A stretch of 64,000 nucleotides of DNA from Agrobacterium vitis (GTDB taxonomy: Bacteria > Pseudomonadota > Alphaproteobacteria > Rhizobiales > Rhizobiaceae): contig NZ_AP023273.1 of NCBI RefSeq assembly GCF_013426735.1, positions 496,001-560,000 of the forward strand. Reading direction: 5' to 3'. Positions 8,471 to 17,278 of the stretch are shown in pieces; within the stretch, counting starts at the first letter, position 1; each line of letters begins with the position of its first letter. The notes under the pieces were generated by a model. That model saw only the letters and a list, made by a program, of their open reading frames with translations, had not been told where the DNA came from and made no database searches. A program made the position numbers and the translations under genes.

Positions 8471-9516
8471 CGGACAATCCTGTATTGGGTGAAAAACAGC
8501 GCGGTCAGCATGGTCAATAGCGAGAGCGCCACCGTCACATCGGCAATATAGCTGGGAATGCCCATGGCACGACTCATGCCGTCGGCACCCACGAACATGG
8601 TGGCCGTAAACAGCGCCGCCAGCACAACGCCGAGCGGATTGAGATTGGCGAGCATGGCCACCACAATGCCGGAATAGCCATAGCCGGGAGAGAGATCCGT
8701 GGTCACATAGCCCTTGACGCCCATGACTTCCACAGCACCTGCAAGCCCCGCAAGACCACCGGAAATGCAAGCAACAGCCACCAGCGTGCGGCCAAGCGGC
8801 ACGCCAGCAAAAACGGCCCCTGCCGGGTTGAGACCCGCCGCCCGTGAGTGAATTCCAAACACTGTGCGCTGTTGAACAAAATGCAACACAAGCGCCAGCA
8901 CCACGGCAATGACAAGGCCCAAATGCAGGCGTGAGCGCGCCAACAGCTTTGGCAGCATGGCAGCATCAGCCACCGATTGCGATTGCGGCCAACCGAAAGC
9001 CATCGGGTCTTTCAACACGGTATCAATCAGCATTGAGACAAACAGCACGGCAACGAAATTGAGCAGCAGGGTCGTCACCACCTCGTCCACGGAAAAACGC
9101 AGGCGCAGCCAAAGCGGCACGAGCAGCAAAACCATGCCCGCGAGCGCACCGAGGATAAGCAGGGCGGGAATCTGGATGGCAGGCGGAAAATCGCTCAATA
9201 GATGCGAACTTGCCGCCGCAACGGTGATGGCACCGAGATAAAGCTGGCCCTCGGCCCCAATGTTCCACAGCCGCGCCCGAAACGCCACTGCCGCCGAAAG
9301 ACCTGTCAGCATCAGGGGCGTCGCGCGGGTGAGAGTCTCCGTGGTCGAGAGCCGCGAGCCGAACGCACCTATGACAATCCGCCAATAGGCTTCCAGAACC
9401 GGCGCACCCGCAATGGCAATAAGAATGCCTGAGATCGCCAACGCAGCGACAATGGCCATGATCGGCGTGGCGATGACAAGCACAAGAGGTCGATGTTCGC
9501 GTCGCTCAAACCGCAT
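8467..9516 (-). CDS. BMP-type ABC transporter permease (NupP/YufP-like)
   Basis: First permease subunit, 349 residues, with about nine hydrophobic helices. The segments TPLMLTGLSAAVAFRARLWNIGAEGQLYLG and GINPAGA-like GLNPAGAVFAGV are characteristic of nucleoside-type permeases. It overlaps the ATPase gene by 11 bases upstream and the second permease by four bases downstream, giving the usual order binding protein, ATPase, permease, permease, here interrupted by an amidase. Substrate specificity depends mainly on the binding protein at 12440-13426. Confidence 0.9.
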   Translation of the reverse strand: MRFERREHRPLVLVIATPIMAIVAALAISGILIAIAGAPVLEAYWRIVIGAFGSRLSTTETLTRATPLMLTGLSAAVAFRARLWNIGAEGQLYLGAITVAAASSHLLSDFPPAIQIPALLILGALAGMVLLLVPLWLRLRFSVDEVVTTLLLNFVAVLFVSMLIDTVLKDPMAFGWPQSQSVADAAMLPKLLARSRLHLGLVIAVVLALVLHFVQQRTVFGIHSRAAGLNPAGAVFAGVPLGRTLVAVACISGGLAGLAGAVEVMGVKGYVTTDLSPGYGYSGIVVAMLANLNPLGVVLAALFTATMFVGADGMSRAMGIPSYIADVTVALSLLTMLTALFFTQYRIVR

Positions 9517-11026
9517 GGGACACCTCCGCCTGCCATTCGCCAGCCATCATCAGGCCGAGTTTGCGGGCATTGGCATCTTCGGCATTGATCGGCGGCGACA
9601 ACCTGCCGCCGACAATGGCTTGAATGCGGTCGGCAAGCGCCATGACTTCGTCCAGATCCTCGGAAATCAGCAGCACGGCAGTTCCAGCCCGGCGGGCTTC
9701 GAGAATGCGCTCGTGCACGGAGGCAACGGCGCCTTCGTCCAGACCCCGCGCGGGTTGGGCGGCCAGAAGAATACGGGGGCGATTGATAAGGTTTCTGCCC
9801 AAAATGAGTTTCTGCATATTGCCGCCGGACAGCAGCCGGATGCGGCTGGCGGGCGTGCCGCCGCGCACATCGAATTGCTCGATGATGGTGCGGGCAAATT
9901 CCATCCCCGCCTTTCGATTAACAAGACCGTGCCGTGAAAAGGCCGGGAGCCGCTCAAGAATGGCATTTTCCCAGATCGCCATCTCGCCGATCACGCCTTC
10001 CTTGTTGCGGTCTTCGGGAATGCGGCCGATGCCTGCCGTCACGGCGTCCGCCACCGACAGGTTCTCCACCGGGGTGCCAAACAACAGAAGGTCGCCAGCC
10101 GTATGCGGCATAGTGCCGGAGAGCACTTGCGCCAAAACGCCCTGACCATTGCCGGAAACACCAATGATGCCAAGAACCTCGCCAGCCCGCAGCCGGAAAT
10201 CGATGGCCTTCAGCACATCGACCCCGTCTTTGCGGACGGTCAGGTGTGCTGCTTCCAGAACAATATCACCCGGAGTGGAGACGTCACGCACGGGTCGGGT
10301 CACAGTGCGTCCCACCATCAGTTCGGCAAGCTCTGCCTTGCTGGTCTCGGCTGCCTTGCGCTCCGCCACCCGCCGTCCACCGCGCAGCACCACGATCCGG
10401 TCAGCGGCAGACATGACCTCATCGAGTTTGTGAGAAATGAAAATCAGCGAAAGGCCCTGTGCCGCCATATCTTTCAAGGTCGCAAACAGCATCTCCGCTT
10501 CAATCTGGGTCAGAACGGCAGTCGGTTCATCCAGCACCAGAATGCGGGCATCATTGTATAGCGCTTTGAGAATTTCGACCCGCTGCTGCTCACCCACCGA
10601 GAGATCGCCAAGACGCGCATCTGGATCAACTTTCAGGCCAAAGCGACTGGAAATGGCCATGAGCTTTTCCCGTGCCTGCGCACGCCGCGACCTCAGGGAC
10701 CATAAACTTTCCGTGCCCGTTGTGACGTTTTCCAAAACGGTCAGGTTTGGGGCCAGTGAAAAATGCTGATGCACCATGCCAATGCCTGCCCGAATGGCAG
10801 CACGCGGCTTGCCGGGCGGCAATTCCTTGCCATCGACCAGAACCTTGCCGGAATCTGGCATGTAATGGCCAAACAGGATGCTCATCAAGGTGGTTTTTCC
10901 AGCCCCGTTTTCACCCAGTAGCGCCAGAATTTCGCCCTTCGCCAGTGACAGCGAAATGTCATCATTAGCGAGATTGCTGCCAAATCGTTTGCTGACACCC
11001 ATAATGTCGAGCACGGGCACGGTCAT
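9506..11026 (-). CDS. ABC transporter ATP-binding protein, double-cassette (NupO/YufO-like)
   Basis: Cytoplasmic ATPase of 506 residues with two ABC domains. The first has Walker A GENGAGKTT at residues 38-46, signature LSVGEQQR and Walker B ILVLDEPTAVL. The second, from about residue 250, has a degenerate Walker A (GVSGNGQG) and signature LSGGNMQK. This asymmetry is normal for sugar and nucleoside (Bmp) importers. It starts four bases inside the stop of the amidase gene. It energises the two permeases encoded directly downstream. Confidence 0.92.
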   Translation of the reverse strand: MTVPVLDIMGVSKRFGSNLANDDISLSLAKGEILALLGENGAGKTTLMSILFGHYMPDSGKVLVDGKELPPGKPRAAIRAGIGMVHQHFSLAPNLTVLENVTTGTESLWSLRSRRAQAREKLMAISSRFGLKVDPDARLGDLSVGEQQRVEILKALYNDARILVLDEPTAVLTQIEAEMLFATLKDMAAQGLSLIFISHKLDEVMSAADRIVVLRGGRRVAERKAAETSKAELAELMVGRTVTRPVRDVSTPGDIVLEAAHLTVRKDGVDVLKAIDFRLRAGEVLGIIGVSGNGQGVLAQVLSGTMPHTAGDLLLFGTPVENLSVADAVTAGIGRIPEDRNKEGVIGEMAIWENAILERLPAFSRHGLVNRKAGMEFARTIIEQFDVRGGTPASRIRLLSGGNMQKLILGRNLINRPRILLAAQPARGLDEGAVASVHERILEARRAGTAVLLISEDLDEVMALADRIQAIVGGRLSPPINAEDANARKLGLMMAGEWQAEVSHAV

Positions 11027-12432
11027 GGCGTGAATCCAGCAATCGGAAATCTCTGCTGGAACCGTTGGTCACTCTCAAGGCGGGCCGCCAGTTGCAAAAG
11101 CAACAGCTCACTGCCCATCGGAGCCAGCATTTGCACCGGAAGCGGCAAGCCGGAAGCATCGCTTCCATAGGGCAGGGTAATGGCTGGGCATCCTGATGCA
11201 TTGGCAAGGGCTGCGAGCGGCGCAAAGCGGGCCATGCGATCGAAATGCAGATCGGTATCACGATGATCGCTGGGGAAAGAGCCAATCGGCAAGGGTGCCG
11301 ATGACAGCATCGGGCACAACAAACAATCGACATCGTCGAACAGCCGCCAGAGATCGCGGCTGACAAGCACCATGGCGTTAAGGCTGCGCCACAGATGGGC
11401 GGCGGGCAATGCCAGTCCGCGCTCAATGGTCGCCTGTGTCAGTGTTTCGGTCTTGGATGTATCAAGGTTGAATTTCGAAAACGTCTCGGCAAGATTGGCG
11501 CAGACGATATTGACAAAGGCATCGTTGCTTGCCGCCGCTGGCTGGGCGATTTGTGAAAAGGCAATGGGCACGAGCTGATGACCATCGGCTTCCAATGCCC
11601 GCCCTGCCTCATCAATGGCCACCAAGCGGTCACTGTCGGTGGCATATTGATCGCCCGTGTCGGTGAGAATGCCGATGCGCAAGCGGCCAGCCTTTGGCGG
11701 CGTGGGTGAAAATGGCGGGAATGGACCTTTCACATTGCCACTGAGCACAGAAAAGCTGGTTGCCGTGTCGCGCACGGATCGGGAAACGACCAGCTCACTG
11801 GCAATGCCGCCCAAATGATTGCCAAAGCTGGGGCCTGAGGGCATGGCCCCTCGGCTGGGTTTCAGGCCAACAAGGCCGCAGCAGGCGGCGGGCACGCGGA
11901 TGGAGCCGCCCGCATCGGTGGCATGGGCAATGGCCACAATGCCAGCAGCAACAGCCGCCGCAGCCCCACCAGAAGATCCGCCAGCGGTGCGGGCGCGATC
12001 CAGCGGATTGCGGCAGATAGGCCCAATCTGGGGTTCGCTTGCCAGCGAAAGGCCAAATTCCGGGCTGGTGGTCAGGCCGAAAACGCAAAAACCTTTGCTG
12101 CGGAACCGCTCCGCCAGATCGGAGTCAACCAATCCGCCACGGCGCGCCATGAGCCTTGATCCCGCCACCACCGGAAAACCCGCAAACGGCCCGCCCAGAT
12201 CCTTGGCAAGCGTTGGCACGCCTGCAAAGGCCATGGCAGAGCGCGGCTTGGCGTCTATCGGCAGGGCATCTATAGCCCCCGCCGCCTCAAGGCCCTTTTC
12301 CGCATCGATATAGGCAATGGCACCCAGATCGTTGAACGCCTCCGTGGCAGAGATGGAGGCCTGCATTGCCTCGGTGGCAGACAAGCGACCGTTTGCGATC
12401 GCTTGGGCCAGAGCAGTAGCATCAGCTTGCAT
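11023..12432 (-). CDS. amidase (amidase signature family)
   Basis: Ser-cisSer-Lys amidase of 469 residues. The catalytic residues can be placed at Lys77 (PTLAKDLGG), the cis-Ser in AGGSSGG (residues 150-156) and the nucleophile Ser177 (DAGGSIRVP). The family hydrolyses small amides, allophanate and aryl amides. The gene lies between the binding-protein gene (7-base gap) and the ATPase gene (4-base overlap), so it is expressed with the importer and probably hydrolyses the imported amide or its ring-opened product before or after the CodA-like deaminase. No GatB or GatC partner is nearby, so a tRNA amidotransferase role is unlikely. Confidence 0.9.
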   Translation of the reverse strand: MQADATALAQAIANGRLSATEAMQASISATEAFNDLGAIAYIDAEKGLEAAGAIDALPIDAKPRSAMAFAGVPTLAKDLGGPFAGFPVVAGSRLMARRGGLVDSDLAERFRSKGFCVFGLTTSPEFGLSLASEPQIGPICRNPLDRARTAGGSSGGAAAAVAAGIVAIAHATDAGGSIRVPAACCGLVGLKPSRGAMPSGPSFGNHLGGIASELVVSRSVRDTATSFSVLSGNVKGPFPPFSPTPPKAGRLRIGILTDTGDQYATDSDRLVAIDEAGRALEADGHQLVPIAFSQIAQPAAASNDAFVNIVCANLAETFSKFNLDTSKTETLTQATIERGLALPAAHLWRSLNAMVLVSRDLWRLFDDVDCLLCPMLSSAPLPIGSFPSDHRDTDLHFDRMARFAPLAALANASGCPAITLPYGSDASGLPLPVQMLAPMGSELLLLQLAARLESDQRFQQRFPIAGFTP

Positions 12433-12439
12433 GGTTGGC

Positions 12440-13426
12440 TTACTTTGGTTCGGTCATAATCTTTGGCACTTCAAACGTTCCGGCCTTAATCTCGGCGCGC
12501 TTGGCTTCCATTGCCGCTTCGGCATCAGCGGGTGCCACACCCTTGACGAAAACAATATCGCTGCCGCCTTCCTTCATCAGGCCATAGGCGGTGTAATCGC
12601 GCCCGGTGGGCTTGCCTGCTGCAACATCGGCCAGCGCGGCATTGAGGATCGGGCGGAAGTTCCACAGCGCGTTGGCAAACACCGTGTTGGGATAACGGGG
12701 GGTGTAATCAATCAACGAACCAACGGATTTGATACCGCGCTCCTTGGCGGCATCTGCCGTGCCAATGCGTTCGCCAAACAGGATGTCTGCGCCTGCATCA
12801 ATCTGGGCAAGGCCCGCTTCGCGCGCTTTTGGCGGATCAAAGAACGTGCCGATGAAGGTCACAAGATGCTTGGCATTGGGATTGACGGCTTTTACGCCTG
12901 CGCCAAATGCATTGATCAGCATGTTGACTTCTGGGATCGGCATGGCACCGACAGAGCCGACGATGTTAGACTTGGTCATCTTGCCAGCCAGCATGCCCGC
13001 CAGATAGGCACCATCGAAATTCCATGTGCCGAAAACCCCGAAATTATCGCCAGATAGCTTGCCGCTGGAGCCCATGACAAAGGCCGTCTTCGGATAATCG
13101 GCGGCCACTTCGCGTGCCTGCTTTTCAACGGGAAAAGTTTCGCCAATGATCAATTTGGCATTCTGCTCGGCATATTCGCGCATTGCGCGCGGATAATCGG
13201 TGCCGGACACGCCTTCGGAAAACACATATTCAATCACGCCTTCCTTGGCGGCATCCTGCAAAGCCTTGTGCAGCACCGAGTTCCAGGCATTTTCCACCGG
13301 AGAACCATGAATGCCCGCCACCTTAATCGGCGCTGCCGCCCGCAAGGATGGCGCAAAGGCGCTGACACCCAGAGCCATGCTCGACGCCAGTACGGACCGA
13401 CGCGAAATCAAAAACTGCTTACCCAT
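12440..13426 (-). CDS. BMP family ABC transporter substrate-binding protein
   Basis: Periplasmic binding protein of 328 residues of the basic-membrane-protein / PnrA family, which binds nucleosides and nucleobases. The N-terminus SRRSVLASSMALG followed by an Ala-rich stretch is a twin-arginine-like signal. I take the ATG at 13426 because AAAGGGGGTT lies 6-7 bases upstream; an in-frame GTG at 13450 would overlap the operator region. It is the first gene of an operon reaching 6220. A probable promoter and palindromic operator lie directly in front of it. Confidence 0.9.
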   Translation of the reverse strand: MGKQFLISRRSVLASSMALGVSAFAPSLRAAAPIKVAGIHGSPVENAWNSVLHKALQDAAKEGVIEYVFSEGVSGTDYPRAMREYAEQNAKLIIGETFPVEKQAREVAADYPKTAFVMGSSGKLSGDNFGVFGTWNFDGAYLAGMLAGKMTKSNIVGSVGAMPIPEVNMLINAFGAGVKAVNPNAKHLVTFIGTFFDPPKAREAGLAQIDAGADILFGERIGTADAAKERGIKSVGSLIDYTPRYPNTVFANALWNFRPILNAALADVAAGKPTGRDYTAYGLMKEGGSDIVFVKGVAPADAEAAMEAKRAEIKAGTFEVPKIMTEPK

Positions 13427-13442
13427 TCTGAACCCCCTTTTT

Positions 13443-13489
13443 TTTACCATTTGGTAGAAATTGTTAAGGGTGGCCTAAAAATGTGTCAA
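13443..13489 (-). promoter_or_regulatory. Probable promoter with RutR-like palindrome in front of the BMP operon
   Basis: On the minus strand TTGACA (13484-13489) is followed after 17 bases by TAACAA (13461-13466), a strong -35 with a weak -10. Just downstream, at 13443-13458, is the sequence TTTACCATTTGGTAGA, containing the perfect arms TACCA and TGGTA. It overlaps the expected transcription start, a position suited to repression. It resembles the RutR consensus TTGACCAnnTGGTCAA of pyrimidine-catabolism genes. The regulator is not encoded in this window. Confidence 0.45.
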
Positions 13490-13646
13490 GCACGTTGAGC
13501 GATTATAAAATAAGCAGATCAGCAGTTCTGCAACCGGACAGATATACTGCGCAAGACGACGGGACAACGAAACTTCAATCAGAAACTAGGGCAATAATTC
13601 TAACTTCCGCCGGGAAGAAAGCCTTCTGGCCGCATCAATGTCATTA

Positions 13647-13901
13647 TCATTTGGAGCATAGCCCAACTTTGCCATCATCAAGGTGAAGGAAGACGACGCC
13701 TCCCCCTTCCAATGCAAGGTTCAACTGGGCTGCGGTGGCACGATGGAGATCGTGACGACAGTTTTCGTAATCTTTAATGGTGCTACGTGAGACACCCGCT
13801 CGCTCGGCAAGGTCCTGTTGCGTCCAATCCAGAAGGCCACGTGCCGCGCGACACAGCGCTGGTGTTAAAAACTTGGACTCGTTTCCTTGACCCATCGCCA
13901 A
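13647..13901 (-). CDS. small Xre-family transcriptional regulator
   Basis: DNA-binding protein of 84 residues with one helix-turn-helix: ARGLLDWTQQDLAERAGVSRSTIKDYENCRH covers residues 20-50. The remainder (LNLALEGGGVVFLHLDDGKVGL) matches the short C-terminal tail common in rhizobial one-domain Xre proteins. It is monocistronic and divergent from the Pha antiporter operon, with 114 bases between them, so it may regulate itself or that operon. The 220 bases between it and the BMP operon hold only the promoter described separately. The start could also be the third codon (MGQ). Confidence 0.85.
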   Translation of the reverse strand: MAMGQGNESKFLTPALCRAARGLLDWTQQDLAERAGVSRSTIKDYENCRHDLHRATAAQLNLALEGGGVVFLHLDDGKVGLCSK

Positions 13902-14015
13902 GTATCACCCATATTGATTGATATCCATCATATAGCGCAATAAAGCGCGGGTCGCTAGATGCCAATCCGTTGTGCGGCATAGGCATTCCGGGCTCGAATC
14001 AAAAAGGAACACAGC

Positions 14016-16943
14016 ATTGGGATAACAGCTGGACCGTCTCTGCTCGTTGTTCTCCTGCTTCTGCCTTTCGTCGGAAGTCTCTTATCTGTATTTTTGCTGA
14101 ATACGCCGTCTCGCCGCCTTCCGGCAGGCTCGGCCGCTATTGTCATGCTCATTTCGCTGGCGCTGACGGCAAGTCTCTATCCGGCGGTCGCCGATGGCGG
14201 CGTCGTAAAGTTCAACATGCCATGGCTGCCGCAGCTTGGTCTGGATTTCACGCTGCGGATGGATGGCCTGGCCTGGATCTTCACCATGCTGATCGCCGCC
14301 ATCGGCTTTCTGGTCGTGCTCTATGCCCGCTATTATATGTCGGAAGAAGATCCTGTTCCCCGGTTCTTCTCCTTCCTGCTGGCCTTCATGGGCGCGATGC
14401 TTGGCATCGTGCTCTCGGGCAATGTTATCCTCCTGTCAGTCTTCTGGGAACTGACAAGCATATTTTCATTCCTGCTGATCAGCTATTGGCACAACAACCC
14501 CAATGCGCGCGACGGCGCCCGAATGGCGCTGACCATTACCGGGATCGGCGGTTTCTGCCTGTTGATCGGCCTTATTCTGCTCGGCAATATCGTCGGCAGC
14601 TATGATCTCGATACCATTCTCGATTCCGGCAATGTCATTCGCGAACATTCCCTTTATGTCCCCGCCCTGGTGTTCATATTGCTTGGCGCACTGACGAAAA
14701 GCGCCCAGTTTCCGTTTCATTTCTGGCTTCCCAACGCCATGGCCGCTCCAACCCCGGTTTCAGCCTTTCTCCATTCAGCGACCATGGTCAAAGCCGGGGT
14801 GTTTCTGCTGGTGCGTTTCTGGCCTGTGCTATCAGGCACCGATGAATGGTTCTGGATCGTCGGAGCCGCCGGGATCACAACTTTGTTGCTCGGTGCCTAT
14901 TTTGCGATGTTCCAGCAGGATCTGAAAGGACTGTTGGCCTATTCGACCATCAGCCATCTCGGACTGATCACCACATTGCTCAGTCTTGGCAGTCCATTGG
15001 CGACGGTGGCGGCGATTTTCCATATGCTGAACCATGCGACCTTCAAGGCGTCGCTGTTCATGGCAGCAGGGATCATCGATCACGAGACGGGAACCCGTGA
15101 CATGCGGCGGTTGAGCGGGCTGTTCCGGTTCATGCCGTTCACCGCAACGCTTGCCATCGTCGCCAGCGCGGCGATGGCGGGCGTTCCGCTTCTCAACGGC
15201 TTTCTGTCAAAGGAAATGTTCTTCGCCGAAGCTGTCGAGACCCATGCGGATTCGATCCTGGATACCATCCTGCCCTATGTCGCAACGCTTGCCAGTGCCT
15301 TCAGCGTCGCCTATTCGCTGCGGTTCATCCATACCGTATTCTTTGGCCCGCCTCCTCAGGACTTGCCCGTTGCCCGTCCACACGAGCCGCCGCGCTGGAT
15401 GCGGTTTCCCGTCGAGTTTCTTGTGCTGGTCTGCCTTATCGTCGGTGTCATTCCGGCGATCTCGATCGGCCCTTTTCTTCACGTCGCCGTCGTCAGTGTT
15501 CTCCGGGCCGATACGCCGGAATACAGCCTGGCAATCTGGCATGGCGTCAATCTGCCCCTGGTGATGAGCATGATCGCCCTTGTCGGCGGCGGACTGATCT
15601 ATTTCCTGTTGAAGGATTATCTCGCCCGGTGCCACGATGGTCCGCCGTTTTTTCGTAAATTCAAAGGCCAGCGCATTTTCGAGCGCGTTATCGTTGAAGT
15701 GTCCTGGCACTGGGCGCGTATCGCCGAACGTCGCCTCGGCACCCGCAAGCTACAGCCGCAACTTCGCTGGCTGGTAACAGTGGGTTTTGCAGCAGGAATG
15801 CTGCCTCTTTATATCAGAGGCTTCGAGGTTCGCCCGCTTGTCTATTCCGGTGCCGATCCGGTATTTGCAGCCCTTTGGGCCATCGGCATCTGCCTTGCCA
15901 TCGGCACCGCCTATCTGGCCAAATACCACCGTCTCGCATCATTGGTGATGCTCGGTGGCGTCGGTCTTATCGTCTGCCTCACCTTCGTCTGGCTCTCGGC
16001 ACCCGATCTGGCCATCACGCAATTGCTGGTCGAAATCGTCACCACAGTCCTCATCCTTCTCGGCCTGCGCTGGCTTCCCAAGCGATCCGAAGGACTTGGC
16101 GAGACCATGACCTTGAGCGCGCGCTTTCGCCGGTTTCGGGATTTCGCCCTTGCAGTTCTCTGCGGGGTCGCCATGTCGTTCACCGCCTATGCGGTGATGA
16201 CCATGCCGGTTCCCGATGCCATCGCCAGCTATTTCCTGGAAAACGCCTATTCGCAGGGCGGTGGCCGCAATGTGGTCAATGTCATCCTGGTGGATTTCCG
16301 CGGTTTCGATACGCTGGGCGAGATTGCCGTTCTCGGGGTTGTAGCGCTGACGGTCTACGGGCTTCTGCGCCGCTTCCGCCCCGCAGAAGACAGCATGGGC
16401 ATGCCGGAACAGCAGCAGGCGCAAAACCGCTTCGATGAGGAGCGGCCAGAGCGGTCAGCGGGCGATACGGTGCGCGATTATCTTCTGATCCCCTCGGTCA
16501 TCATGCAATGGCTGTTTCCAGTTATCGTCACGTTGTCGGTTTACCTGTTCATGCGTGGACATGACCTGCCGGGCGGTGGTTTTTCTGCGGGGTTGACGCT
16601 GTCGATTGCGTTTCTGCTGCAATACCTGGCCGGTGGCACGCGCTGGGCGGAAGATCGTATCCGTATCCTGCCGCTGCGCTGGATGGGTGCAGGCCTGTTG
16701 ACCGCCGTCGCCACTGGCATCGGTGCCTGGTTGCTCGGATATCCGTTCCTCACCTCGCATTCCCGCTATATCGATCTCCCGTTGATCGGCAAGATCCCGG
16801 CGGCAACGGCGCTGCTATTTGATCTCAGCGTGTTCGCCCTGGTGGTCGGCTCCACGGTTCTTATTCTCGTCGCTCTCGCGCATCAGTCCTTGCGCATCAA
16901 TCGCCTGCGCATGATTGATGCCTCGAAATCGGAGGAAGGGTGA
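14016..16943 (+). CDS. phaA: monovalent cation/H+ antiporter subunit A fused to subunit B (PhaAB/MrpAB)
   Basis: Large membrane subunit of the multi-gene Na+(K+)/H+ antiporter. Residues up to about 800 form the MrpA core related to NuoL, with conserved FWELTSIFSFLLI, ALTKSAQFPFHFWLPNAMAAPTPVSAFLHSATMVKAG and LLAYSTISHLGLI. The last 165 residues are an MrpB-like domain (HDLPGGGFSAGL), the fusion typical of rhizobia. No ATG, GTG or TTG gives a complete first helix. The frame opens at 13983, and ATT 14016 lies 6 bases after AAAGGAA, giving 975 residues; TTG 14094 would cut the first helix. The stop overlaps the subunit C start. Confidence 0.9.
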   Translation: MGITAGPSLLVVLLLLPFVGSLLSVFLLNTPSRRLPAGSAAIVMLISLALTASLYPAVADGGVVKFNMPWLPQLGLDFTLRMDGLAWIFTMLIAAIGFLVVLYARYYMSEEDPVPRFFSFLLAFMGAMLGIVLSGNVILLSVFWELTSIFSFLLISYWHNNPNARDGARMALTITGIGGFCLLIGLILLGNIVGSYDLDTILDSGNVIREHSLYVPALVFILLGALTKSAQFPFHFWLPNAMAAPTPVSAFLHSATMVKAGVFLLVRFWPVLSGTDEWFWIVGAAGITTLLLGAYFAMFQQDLKGLLAYSTISHLGLITTLLSLGSPLATVAAIFHMLNHATFKASLFMAAGIIDHETGTRDMRRLSGLFRFMPFTATLAIVASAAMAGVPLLNGFLSKEMFFAEAVETHADSILDTILPYVATLASAFSVAYSLRFIHTVFFGPPPQDLPVARPHEPPRWMRFPVEFLVLVCLIVGVIPAISIGPFLHVAVVSVLRADTPEYSLAIWHGVNLPLVMSMIALVGGGLIYFLLKDYLARCHDGPPFFRKFKGQRIFERVIVEVSWHWARIAERRLGTRKLQPQLRWLVTVGFAAGMLPLYIRGFEVRPLVYSGADPVFAALWAIGICLAIGTAYLAKYHRLASLVMLGGVGLIVCLTFVWLSAPDLAITQLLVEIVTTVLILLGLRWLPKRSEGLGETMTLSARFRRFRDFALAVLCGVAMSFTAYAVMTMPVPDAIASYFLENAYSQGGGRNVVNVILVDFRGFDTLGEIAVLGVVALTVYGLLRRFRPAEDSMGMPEQQQAQNRFDEERPERSAGDTVRDYLLIPSVIMQWLFPVIVTLSVYLFMRGHDLPGGGFSAGLTLSIAFLLQYLAGGTRWAEDRIRILPLRWMGAGLLTAVATGIGAWLLGYPFLTSHSRYIDLPLIGKIPAATALLFDLSVFALVVGSTVLILVALAHQSLRINRLRMIDASKSEEG

Positions 16944-17278
16944 TGGAGCTTGTTCTATCGATCGCCATCGGCGTCATGACCGGCTGCGGCGTCTGGCTCA
17001 TCCTGCGACCGCGAACCTATCAGGTGATTGTTGGGCTTTCGCTGCTGTCCTATGCCGTGAACCTTTTCATCTTCGGTGTCGGTGGCGTCAAAGCGAACGT
17101 CCCTCCCATTCTCGGCGACGACGGGGCTGGCCATCTGGCGGACCCGGTGCCGCAAGCGCTGGTTCTGACGGCTATCGTCATCGGTTTTGCCACCACCGCC
17201 CTGTTTCTGGTGGTGCTGCTGGCCTCGCGTGGTCTGACGGGAAGCGACCATGTCGATGGGAGGAATGAACCGAAATGA
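16943..17278 (+). CDS. phaC: monovalent cation/H+ antiporter subunit C
   Basis: Small membrane subunit of 111 residues related to NuoK, with three hydrophobic helices and the family segment VIVGLSLLSYAVNLFIFGVGG. GGAGGAAGG lies just before ATG 16943, whose A is the last base of the preceding TGA. It overlaps the next subunit gene by four bases. It acts in the Mrp/Pha complex with subunits A, D, E, F and G in the inner membrane, exchanging Na+ or K+ for protons in pH and salt homeostasis. Confidence 0.93.
   Translation: MELVLSIAIGVMTGCGVWLILRPRTYQVIVGLSLLSYAVNLFIFGVGGVKANVPPILGDDGAGHLADPVPQALVLTAIVIGFATTALFLVVLLASRGLTGSDHVDGRNEPK

Noticed and set aside
8471..8770. N-terminal extension of the second BMP permease frame
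   Set aside because: It lies within the coding sequence of the upstream permease and is Cys/His/Arg-rich without membrane character. ATG 8470 overlaps the preceding stop as in other genes here.
13483..13686. 67-codon plus-strand frame between the BMP operon and the Xre gene
   Set aside because: It overlaps the operon promoter and the end of the Xre gene and has no binding site or recognisable sequence.
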